Of a stretch of 5,765 bases of DNA, positions 1 through 5,461 are shown in pieces. The notes below the pieces were generated by a model, which did not search any database, was not told where the DNA came from, and saw only the letters and a program-made list of their open reading frames with translations. The stretch comes from Actinomycetota bacterium (GTDB lineage: Bacteria > Actinomycetota > Thermoleophilia > Solirubrobacterales > Solirubrobacteraceae), in contig SYBY01000374.1 of the NCBI GenBank assembly GCA_005788585.1, positions 1 through 5,765 of the forward strand, given 5' to 3'. The translations under genes were made by a program, and so were the position numbers. Positions within the stretch are counted from its first letter, which is position 1, and every line of letters begins with the position of its first letter.

Positions 1-318
1 GACCAGGCCCCTCTCGCCGGCGGCCGGCAGCTGCGCGACGTCGCGCTGGAAGTACCACTCCCTCGTCTCGCGCTCGGTCGGTGTGGCGAGCGCGGCGATG
101 CGGAAGCTGCGGGGGCTGGTGCGCTCGGTGATGCGCTTGATGACGCCACCCTTGCCGGCGGCGTCGCGTCCTTCGAAGACGACGACGACCCGCAGGCCCT
201 CCTGCTTGATGTACTCCTGCAGCAACACCAGCTCGACCTGCAGGCGACGCAGTTCCTCCTCGAACGTCGCCTTGCCGAGCTTGCGCTTGGTCTTGGGTTT
301 CTTGGTCTTGTCGGCCAT
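1..318 (-). CDS. ppk2: Polyphosphate kinase 2 (PPK2) family protein, N-terminal part, truncated by the window edge
   Basis: PPK2 enzymes are cytoplasmic kinases that move phosphate between polyphosphate and nucleotides, chiefly making GTP or ATP from GDP or ADP. I see 106 in-frame residues from an ATG at 318 to the window edge with no stop. The start is a Lys-rich stretch (residues 4-16), followed by a helical segment (about 18-40), a beta strand VVVVF (44-48) and a perfect PPK2 Walker A motif, GRDAAGKGG (50-58), leading into VIKRIT. Downstream come WYFQR (88-92) and LPAAGE (97-102), the conserved approach to the family's FDRSWYNRAGVE block, which would lie outside the window. These motifs match the one-domain class I type; the lid and Walker B cannot be seen. 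No good Shine-Dalgarno precedes the ATG. The gene lies 104 bp downstream of the MMPL gene on the same strand, so cotranscription is possible. Family assignment is firm; substrate preference is not. Confidence 0.93.
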   Translation of the reverse strand, partial: MADKTKKPKTKRKLGKATFEEELRRLQVELVLLQEYIKQEGLRVVVVFEGRDAAGKGGVIKRITERTSPRSFRIAALATPTERETREWYFQRDVAQLPAAGERGLV

Positions 319-422
319 GGGCAAGCGAGCGTACGTCAGCACATCGCGCCCGTCCCGCGTCGCACCTGACCGTGCTTCGCGTCCGTGGACCGGCGGTCCC
401 TAGCCGCGCGCAGGCCGGCGTG
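319..422. other. Intergenic gap between the MMPL gene and ppk2
   Basis: This 104-bp stretch separates the MMPL stop (TAG, minus strand, 423-425) from the ppk2 start. It contains one short inverted repeat at 387-399 and no T-rich tract after it. I see no convincing promoter or Shine-Dalgarno for ppk2, so read-through from the MMPL gene and a separate ppk2 promoter both remain possible. Confidence 0.6.
387..399. promoter_or_regulatory. Short inverted repeat GGACC-GGC-GGTCC (weak hairpin or binding site)
   Basis: A 13-bp near-perfect palindrome lies 24 bp past the MMPL stop in its direction of transcription and about 70 bp ahead of the ppk2 start. As RNA it would form a 5-bp stem with a 3-nt loop. 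There is no following U-tract, so it does not look like a canonical intrinsic terminator. It could be a weak terminator, an operator for ppk2, or chance in very GC-rich DNA. Confidence 0.25.
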
Positions 423-2600
423 CTACGTGACCGCTTCCCCGGCGCGCTGCGTGCGCTGCAGCGCCCGGCCGGGCCACGCGCTGCGCTCGCCCACCACGGC
501 GATGACCGCCGGGACGAGGACCGAGCGGACGATGAACGCGTCGATGAGCAGGCCGGCCGCCACGAGGAACGCCAGCTCGCGGAACGGCTGGACCGGGACG
601 AGCGCGATCGCCGCGAACGACGCCGCCAGCACGATGCCTGCGGCGGAGATCGCGCGCGACGCGCCCGCTCCGCCGACGACGATCGCCTCGGACAGCCGGC
701 GTTCACGGGCCTCAGCCCAGATCCGGCCGACCAGGAAGACGTTGTAATCCGACCCGAGCGCCACGAGCAGCACCCCGCCCGCAATCGGCACGTAGTAGGT
801 GATCTCCGGCTCCCCGAGGAGGCCCTGGAAGACGCCAACCGTCAACCCGGTGGCGGCCAGGGGCGCCAGCAGCGCGATGAGGACGAGGTAGATGGGCGCG
901 ACGATGCTGCGCAGGAACACCACGAGCACGAGTCCGATCGCGAGCAGCACCGCGGGCAACACACGCGGGATGTCGTCGAGCGCGCCGGAGATCGCCTCGC
1001 GCGCCAGCGCCGTGTCGCCTGCGATCCCGACCTCCGCATCGCCGAGCCCGGTCGCCCGCAGCAGTGCCGGCAGCCGGGCCTGGAGCCGGTCGAGGTCCTG
1101 GACGGCCGGACCGCCGTACGGATCGTCGTCGAGATAGAGCACGAACCGCGCCGCGTCGCCGTCCCGCGCGAGCACCGCGCCCACGGCGGTGTCCGTCGGG
1201 TTCGTTCCGGGCCCGACCACCGCGGTCACCCCCGGCTGCCTGGCGAGCAGACGCTGGAGGTCGACCAGATCCTCGCGGCGGTCGCCGACGTCCGGCTCCT
1301 CGACCACGAGCACCGTCGGTGAGACCACGCCCGGGGCGAAGCCGGCTTCGAGCTGGCGGTAGGTCTGCAGCGGCTCGCTGGACTCCGGCAGCCCCCGCAC
1401 CAGCGGCTGCCCGAGCTGCAGCCACGCCACCCCGGCGGACATCCCGACGAGGACCATCAGCGACAGGGCGATCGCGACGCCGGGATGGACGACGACCTGG
1501 ACGAGGAACCGCTCGCTGCGGGTCGTGCCGCTGCGCACCCGCGGTCGCCGCGATGGCCACAGGGTCGCGTGGCCGAGCAACGCGAACATCGCAGGCACGA
1601 ACGTGAGCACGACCGCGAGCGCGACCAGGACCGCGACCGCCACACCGGGTCCGAAGGCCCGCAGGAAGCCCAGCTCAGCCGCCACGAGCGCCGCGCAGCC
1701 CGCCGCGACCGCGAGCCCGCAGGCGGTAAGGATCGGCGCGAGCTCCGCGGTCGCCGCGCGCGCGGCTGAGGGTCCGTCCAGTCCGTCGGCGAGCCGCCGC
1801 CGGAAGCGCGTCAGCGAGAACAACACGTAGTCGGTCACGACGCCGAACAGCAGTGCGACGACGACCGGCTCGACCTCCGACGGCACCGAGATGCCGATGG
1901 TCTGCCCGACCCACGCGACCACGCGGATGGAGACGGCGTACGCGATTGCCACCGCGAGCAGGTTCACGATGGGCGCGACGACCGACCGGGTGTACAGGCC
2001 CACGGTCAGGAGCACGAACAGCAGGGTCACGACCTCCGCGAGCCGCAGGGAGTCGGAGATGACCTCGGCCTGGGCCTGCCGGGCGGGGACCGCGCCCGTG
2101 ACGCCGAGCGTCGCGCCCCGCGCGACCGGCTCGAGCCGCTGCACCACCCCGGCCGCCAGGTCGGCGCGCTCCTGCGCTCCGACATCGGGCTGGAACAGCA
2201 GGGACAGGACCATGGTGGTCCGCCGCTCGGGCGCGAACCGTGAGGGCCCGGTGGCGTTCAGGAGCGGGTAGGCGCCGGCGATCGCCTCGATCCGCGGGAC
2301 CTCCTGCCGATTGAGACGGACGACGAACTCCGTCACCTGCGCGACGGTGCGCGCGTCGAGCCCCTCCGGGTCGCGGATCACGACCTGCGTGCGGCTCTGG
2401 ACCGGGAACGCGAACAGCTCAGCCGAGCGTTCCTCGGCGTCGATCGCCGCGGCGTCCACGGGGACGAGGTCGCCCAACGCGCCGGTCTGCGCCTCCTGGA
2501 TCGACGGCAGCAGGAAGAGGCACGCGAGCGCGGCCGCAACCCAGGCGACGACGATCACGACCCGGGCGCGGACGACCCCGGCGGCGAAGCGCGACGTCAC
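423..2600 (-). CDS. MMPL/RND-superfamily membrane transporter (725 aa)
   Basis: MMPL proteins are proton-driven inner-membrane exporters, often of lipids or other hydrophobic compounds. The substrate here cannot be told from sequence. The two-fold RND layout is clear. TM1 (about 12-32) is followed by a periplasmic-type loop (about 33-185), TM2-TM6 (about 186-342), a basic cytoplasmic linker (about 350-362), TM7 (about 372-394), a second loop (about 395-546) and TM8-TM12 (about 547-703). Asp-Tyr pairs lie in TM4 (TDY, D257-Y258) and TM10 (SDY, D618-Y619), where MmpL3-type proteins carry their proton-relay residues, so the pump is probably functional. I chose the GTG at 2600 because it opens directly onto VTSRFAAGVVRARVVIVVAW, a normal MMPL N-terminus. 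An in-frame ATG at 2729 would add 43 non-MMPL-like residues and run into the divergent gene. No clear Shine-Dalgarno precedes the GTG. Inverted repeats at 2596-2636 may regulate it. Confidence 0.93.
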   Translation of the reverse strand: MTSRFAAGVVRARVVIVVAWVAAALACLFLLPSIQEAQTGALGDLVPVDAAAIDAEERSAELFAFPVQSRTQVVIRDPEGLDARTVAQVTEFVVRLNRQEVPRIEAIAGAYPLLNATGPSRFAPERRTTMVLSLLFQPDVGAQERADLAAGVVQRLEPVARGATLGVTGAVPARQAQAEVISDSLRLAEVVTLLFVLLTVGLYTRSVVAPIVNLLAVAIAYAVSIRVVAWVGQTIGISVPSEVEPVVVALLFGVVTDYVLFSLTRFRRRLADGLDGPSAARAATAELAPILTACGLAVAAGCAALVAAELGFLRAFGPGVAVAVLVALAVVLTFVPAMFALLGHATLWPSRRPRVRSGTTRSERFLVQVVVHPGVAIALSLMVLVGMSAGVAWLQLGQPLVRGLPESSEPLQTYRQLEAGFAPGVVSPTVLVVEEPDVGDRREDLVDLQRLLARQPGVTAVVGPGTNPTDTAVGAVLARDGDAARFVLYLDDDPYGGPAVQDLDRLQARLPALLRATGLGDAEVGIAGDTALAREAISGALDDIPRVLPAVLLAIGLVLVVFLRSIVAPIYLVLIALLAPLAATGLTVGVFQGLLGEPEITYYVPIAGGVLLVALGSDYNVFLVGRIWAEARERRLSEAIVVGGAGASRAISAAGIVLAASFAAIALVPVQPFRELAFLVAAGLLIDAFIVRSVLVPAVIAVVGERSAWPGRALQRTQRAGEAVT

Positions 2601-2613
2601 GGTCAGGTGACCG
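2596..2613. promoter_or_regulatory. Two nested inverted repeats at the MMPL start: candidate operator
   Basis: CGGTCA-GG-TGACCG (2600-2613) is a perfect inverted repeat with 6-bp arms. GTCAC-GGTCAG-GTGAC (2596-2611) overlaps it with 5-bp arms. Both are built from the half-site GGTCA/TGACC and touch the MMPL GTG codon. Spacers of 2 and 6 bp suit a dimeric repressor better than an RNA stem. Repressor control of exporter genes is common (for example TetR type), but no regulator gene is in the window. This is inference from symmetry alone. Confidence 0.35.
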
Positions 2614-2620
2614 AGATCGA

Positions 2621-2636
2621 CATGCAGGCAGGCATG
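2621..2636. promoter_or_regulatory. Inverted repeat CATGC-N6-GCATG
   Basis: This 16-bp perfect inverted repeat has 5-bp arms and the spacer AGGCAG. The same two half-sites recur with a 3-bp spacer at 2714-2726 over the start of the divergent gene. It could be a transcription-factor site; no direct support exists beyond symmetry and recurrence. Confidence 0.3.
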
Positions 2637-2659
2637 GTGGTCATGTTTCCCGCAGAACG

Positions 2660-2675
2660 CTGGGGACAACCCCAG
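2660..2675. promoter_or_regulatory. Perfect hairpin CTGGGG-ACAA-CCCCAG in the divergent region
   Basis: A 6-bp perfect inverted repeat with a 4-nt loop lies near the middle of the divergent intergenic region. As RNA the G/C-rich stem would be stable in either direction, and it would fall in the 5' leader of whichever gene is transcribed across it. It could instead be an operator shared by both genes. There is no T-tract, so I do not call it a terminator. Confidence 0.35.
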
Positions 2676-2713
2676 GGTGCTCGCCCGATGACGCCGGGGC
2701 GCTGCGATTCGAC

Positions 2714-2726
2714 CATGCGTGGCATG
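2714..2726. promoter_or_regulatory. Inverted repeat CATGC-N3-GCATG over the beta-propeller gene start
   Basis: This repeat spans both candidate ATG codons (2715 and 2724) of the plus-strand gene and repeats the half-sites seen at 2621-2636. Part of the symmetry is simply two ATGs in context, so chance is a real alternative. If functional it could affect translation initiation or bind a regulator. Confidence 0.2.
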
Positions 2727-4133
2727 CACACCAAGAGCACCGCCGCCACCATCGCCGTCCTCGCCGCGCTCGCCGCCGCGCCCGGCGTCGCGTCCGCCGA
2801 CTCGATCTCCTACATCGGCAAGGACCAGAACATCTGGCTGACGACTCCTGATGGAGCACGACAGTTCCAGGTCACGTCCACCGGGAGATACAGCTACGCG
2901 TCACAGGCCGACGACGGGTCGTTCATCGCCAGCCTCTCCGACGGCTCCGAGCGGCTGCACCGCCTCGACCGCTGGGGCAACGTGCTCGCGGAGTTCGCGA
3001 CGCCCGTCAGCGACGGCCCGACGCCGGCCAACTCCCAGGACAACCACTTCGAAGGCCCGTACGCGCCGGACATCTCACCGGACGGCACGAAGGTCGCCTA
3101 CACCTACTACCACCAGTCCTACACGTACGACCCGACCGCGTGCGGCGGCACGGGCTGCCTGGCGAACACGCTGCGCAGCGGCACCGCGATCACCCACGCG
3201 AACCGCCTGACGTCGTGGGCTGAACTGGGCGGGAACCTCACGGGGTGGAAGGACCCGCAGTGGGTGAGCAACGACGAGCTCGTTCGCAGCGACGCGGGCG
3301 TCGCACTGGCGGAGAACGTCGTCATGAACCGCGTCAGTCAGGGCCCGGACGCCGGCCTGGTGCGCTGGATGAAGGCCGAGGCGATCTCCGCCGAGCGCAC
3401 CGACGCCGTCGTCAACCCCCAGCAGACGAAGATGGCGCTCGTCGACCGCGAGGCCGGGCCGGCGGGCACGTTCACCGCATACGACGGCATCCGCTTCTAC
3501 CGGATGACGAACCGGTTCGACGCCCCGCCGGAGGCGTGCTTCCGCTACCAGCCCGACGACAAGAGCACGACCGACGCGCCGACCTGGTCGCCTGACGGCA
3601 ACGCCGTCGCATTCGACGAGGGCGCCGGCATCCGCGTCATGCCCGTCCCGGACATGAGCGGCGACAACTGCAAGGCCCCGGCGAACGGCGACTCGGGCCG
3701 CGTGATCATCCCCGCGTCGAAGGGCTTCTACCCCGACTGGGGTCCCGCCGACGTGCCGACGTCGCGCCCCGCCGCCCCGACCACCCCCGCCGCGCCGGGC
3801 GCGAAGACGCCGACGAGCCCGAAGCCCAAGGCCATCACGGTCACGGGCACGAAGCTCGCCAAGGCGCTGAAGAGCGGCCTGACCGTCAAGGTGGCGGTCC
3901 CCGGCGCGGGCACCGTCAAGGCGGCGGGACGCAGCGGCAAGCGCACCGTTGCGACGGCGCGCAAGACGGTCAAGCGGGCCGGCACCGTCACGCTGAAGCT
4001 GCGTTTCACCAAGGCGGCGAAGCGGTCGCTGGCCAAGAAGAAGACCGTGAAGCTCACCGTGGCGACGACGTTCACCCCGCGCAAGGGCAAGGGCACGCAG
4101 AAGCGCAGCGCGAAGGTGACGCTGAAGCGCTGA
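2715..4133 (+). CDS. Secreted WD40-like (TolB/PD40) beta-propeller protein with basic C-terminal module (472 aa)
   Basis: Residues 1-28 form a Sec-type signal peptide: a basic start, the hydrophobic core ATIAVLAALAAA and an ASA cleavage site before D29. Residues about 29-345 look like PD40/TolB-type propeller blades. Typical signatures are APDISPDGTKVAYT (117-130), PTWSPDGNAVAF (289-300) and FYPDWGP (338-344), with a degenerate one at ADDGSFIASLSDGS (65-78). Four cysteines (143, 148, 275, 319) could form disulfides outside the cell. A Pro/Ala/Thr linker (about 346-371) leads to a 100-residue tail (373-472) with about 20 Lys and 9 Arg and no Asp or Glu, rich in beta-prone TVKL-like segments. 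The molecular role is unknown; propellers of this kind usually bind proteins or glycans. I chose ATG 2715, but 2724 is nearly as good. The 2607 start is unlikely because it adds 36 residues before the signal peptide. The stop lies one base from the convergent Tim44-like gene's stop. Confidence 0.85.
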   Translation: MRGMHTKSTAATIAVLAALAAAPGVASADSISYIGKDQNIWLTTPDGARQFQVTSTGRYSYASQADDGSFIASLSDGSERLHRLDRWGNVLAEFATPVSDGPTPANSQDNHFEGPYAPDISPDGTKVAYTYYHQSYTYDPTACGGTGCLANTLRSGTAITHANRLTSWAELGGNLTGWKDPQWVSNDELVRSDAGVALAENVVMNRVSQGPDAGLVRWMKAEAISAERTDAVVNPQQTKMALVDREAGPAGTFTAYDGIRFYRMTNRFDAPPEACFRYQPDDKSTTDAPTWSPDGNAVAFDEGAGIRVMPVPDMSGDNCKAPANGDSGRVIIPASKGFYPDWGPADVPTSRPAAPTTPAAPGAKTPTSPKPKAITVTGTKLAKALKSGLTVKVAVPGAGTVKAAGRSGKRTVATARKTVKRAGTVTLKLRFTKAAKRSLAKKKTVKLTVATTFTPRKGKGTQKRSAKVTLKR

Positions 4134-4141
4134 CTCAGCGC
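4127..4141. terminator. Perfect 15-bp palindrome across two convergent stop codons; possible bidirectional terminator
   Basis: GCGCTGA-C-TCAGCGC is a perfect inverted repeat with 7-bp arms around one base. It contains the final Arg codon and TGA of both convergent genes, whose stops are separated by a single C. As RNA it could form a 6-bp stem with a 3-nt loop on either transcript. No U-tract follows on either side, so a classical intrinsic terminator is not shown. Part of the symmetry arises because both genes end CGC TGA. Confidence 0.35.
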
Positions 4142-5436
4142 ACTGCGGCGCCGGCGGCGACGACCTTCCACCCGGAGGGCCTGTCGCCGTCGAGCGCCAT
4201 CCGCAGCGAGACGCCGAACGTCGTCTCGCTGTCGCGGCTGCCGGAGACGAGCGCCGCGGTGTCGCGGTTCTCGACGTACCGGCGCCCGCGGACCTGCGCG
4301 GCGACGTCCATCGTCGGCGGCTCGGCGTGGCCGTCGAGCGCCGTGATCTTCAGGGACTCGAGCTTCGGCCCGCGCACCACGATGCGGTGGTGCGCGGCGT
4401 CGTCGGCGTAGAGCAGGGCGGTGATCGCCTCCGGGGTCGCGACCGCCTCCAGCGCGGTGTCCGCGCCGTCGACGGCCTCGGCCCACGCCGCGAGCGCGCG
4501 GCGCGCGGCGACCTCCAGCAGGTCCGGGCCGAAGCGCGGGTCGGCCAGGGAGAGGTCGAGCGCGGCGGCGTGCGCGTCGTCGGCGTAGTCGACGTCGACG
4601 AGCTCGCCCGCGGTGACCCCGTTGCCGACGACCGCGTCGTCTGCGGCGAGCTGGACGAGCGCGTCGTCGTGCAGGCGGCTGTCCGACCACGGCGACGCGA
4701 CGATCTCGCTGTCGAGGTGGTGATGGCCCTCGGCGTCGGGCTCGATGGAGACGAGCATCCAGCGGTCCTCGGCGTCGTGGCGCGCCAGGGTCCAGTACTC
4801 CGACAGCGTGCGCTGGGCGGTGTTCGACCCCTCGTGGTTGAGCTTCGTGCCGTCGCGCTGCAGGACGTAGTCGTCCATCGTCGCCGCGAGGTGGACCGTC
4901 ACGCGATCCTCCGTGTCGTCCTCGCGGTTGACGAGCGCGACGTAGTGGACCTCGGGCCGGTTGTGGACGTGGCAGACGTTGCGCCATCCCTTGGCGGCGA
5001 AGTCGTTGAGGCGCCGCTCCCACTCGACCATGAGGTCGGCGCCGACCATGGCCTTCAGCCCGGCGACGTCGTTCTCGGACCAGGCGCGCTGCACGGCGAG
5101 GAACAGGTCGGCGGCCTCGCGCTCGACCTCCTCGTGGTGGAAGTACGCGTCGTCCTCGGCGGCCTCCGCGGAGGCGAGGCGCACCTGCGCGTGGCGCGCC
5201 CGGCGCTTCTTGACGAGCTTGCGGCCCTGCCACCAGCCGAACGCGACGAACAGCAGGAAGGCGACCCCGAAGATCACGAACGGCCAGATGCTGCCGCCGC
5301 CGGACCCCGAGCCGCCGGAGCTGCTGGAGCCCCCGCCGAAGCTCGAACCGCCGCCACCGCCACCGCCGCCTCCGAAGCTCGAAGACCCGCCGCCGGCGGC
5401 GGCGATGATGTCGAAGGCGGTGGTGATGAGCTCCAT
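4135..5436 (-). CDS. Membrane-anchored Tim44-like domain protein with Gly/Ser-rich N-terminus (433 aa)
   Basis: A short hydrophobic start (1-14) is followed by a 35-residue tract (15-49) made only of Gly (21), Ser (12) and Phe (2). One transmembrane helix spans about 50-68 and is followed by a strongly basic patch (72-82). By the positive-inside rule, the Gly/Ser tract should be outside and the rest cytoplasmic. Residues about 98-235 resemble the bacterial Tim44-like domain (NTF2 fold), with LFLAVQRAWSENDVAGLKAMV (in 111-131), MVEWERRLNDFAAKGWRNV (136-154) and YWTLARH ending in WMLVSIE (214-232). Residues about 300-430 look like a second, diverged NTF2-like unit: ALAAWAEAVDGAD, RIVVRGPKLESLKI, GRRYVENRDTAALVSGSR and a closing GWKVVAAG. 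Bacterial Tim44-like proteins are poorly understood; lipid binding or membrane-protein handling is only proposed by analogy with mitochondrial Tim44. The start (ATG) is 25 bp after the multicopper oxidase stop, suggesting an operon, though a -10-like element allows a leaderless transcript. Confidence 0.85.
   Translation of the reverse strand: MELITTAFDIIAAAGGGSSSFGGGGGGGGGSSFGGGSSSSGGSGSGGGSIWPFVIFGVAFLLFVAFGWWQGRKLVKKRRARHAQVRLASAEAAEDDAYFHHEEVEREAADLFLAVQRAWSENDVAGLKAMVGADLMVEWERRLNDFAAKGWRNVCHVHNRPEVHYVALVNREDDTEDRVTVHLAATMDDYVLQRDGTKLNHEGSNTAQRTLSEYWTLARHDAEDRWMLVSIEPDAEGHHHLDSEIVASPWSDSRLHDDALVQLAADDAVVGNGVTAGELVDVDYADDAHAAALDLSLADPRFGPDLLEVAARRALAAWAEAVDGADTALEAVATPEAITALLYADDAAHHRIVVRGPKLESLKITALDGHAEPPTMDVAAQVRGRRYVENRDTAALVSGSRDSETTFGVSLRMALDGDRPSGWKVVAAGAAVR
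5290..5394 (-). repeat. Gly/Ser low-complexity coding tract with a 12-bp direct repeat
   Basis: This stretch encodes residues 15-49 of the Tim44-like protein. The 12-mer CCGAAGCTCGAA (plus-strand reading) occurs twice, at 5336-5347 and 5372-5383, exactly 36 bp apart and in the same frame; each copy encodes Ser-Ser-Phe-Gly. CCGCCG-type runs lie between the copies. The pattern suggests in-frame slippage or duplication and a tract whose length may vary between strains. Similar Gly/Ser/Phe leaders occur in other bacterial membrane proteins such as TPM-domain proteins. Confidence 0.7.
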
Positions 5437-5443
5437 GGACCCG

Positions 5444-5449
5444 ATGGTA
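5444..5449 (-). promoter_or_regulatory. Candidate -10 element (TACCAT) for a leaderless Tim44-like transcript
   Basis: Reading the minus strand, TACCAT fits the actinobacterial TANNNT -10 consensus and ends 7 nt before the Tim44-like ATG, the spacing expected for a transcript starting at the start codon. No Shine-Dalgarno is present, which also suits leaderless expression. I see no clear -35. It lies in the 25-bp gap after the multicopper oxidase gene, so it may be an internal promoter or a chance match. Confidence 0.3.
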
Positions 5450-5461
5450 CGGCCCGAGCGG

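Larger units (their letters stand above)
2601..2714. other. Divergent intergenic region between the MMPL and beta-propeller genes
   Basis: This 114-bp region must hold the outward promoters of both genes if the chosen starts are right. I could not find a convincing -35/-10 pair on either strand. It is rich in short symmetric elements: the GGTCA/TGACC repeats at its left edge, CATGC-N6-GCATG at 2621-2636, CTGGGG-ACAA-CCCCAG at 2660-2675 and CATGC-N3-GCATG at its right edge. Neither flanking start codon has a strong Shine-Dalgarno. Confidence 0.6.

Noticed and set aside
372..1322. Long plus-strand open frame (316 residues) opposite the MMPL gene
   Set aside because: It is rich in Arg, Asp, Glu and His with no domain pattern and is antisense to a clear MMPL gene; a typical GC-rich shadow.
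2607..2714. Extended start of the propeller gene at 2607
   Set aside because: It would place 36 residues, including Trp and Pro, ahead of an otherwise textbook signal peptide and begin 6 bp from the MMPL start.
2601..2714. ECF-sigma-like promoter (GGAAAC on the minus strand near 2650)
   Set aside because: No matching -10 lies at a suitable spacing, so the single half-match carries no weight.
2601..2729. A 43-residue His/Cys-containing N-terminal extension of the MMPL protein (CGKHDHHACLH), resembling a metal-binding tag
   Set aside because: It needs a start inside the divergent gene's start region, has no family precedent, and would leave no promoter space. It is most likely non-coding.
3728..5233. 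501-residue minus-strand open frame spanning the convergent junction
   Set aside because: It covers the antisense of the propeller tail and another frame of the Tim44-like gene. Its Arg/Gly/Ala-rich composition and lack of motifs mark it as a shadow.
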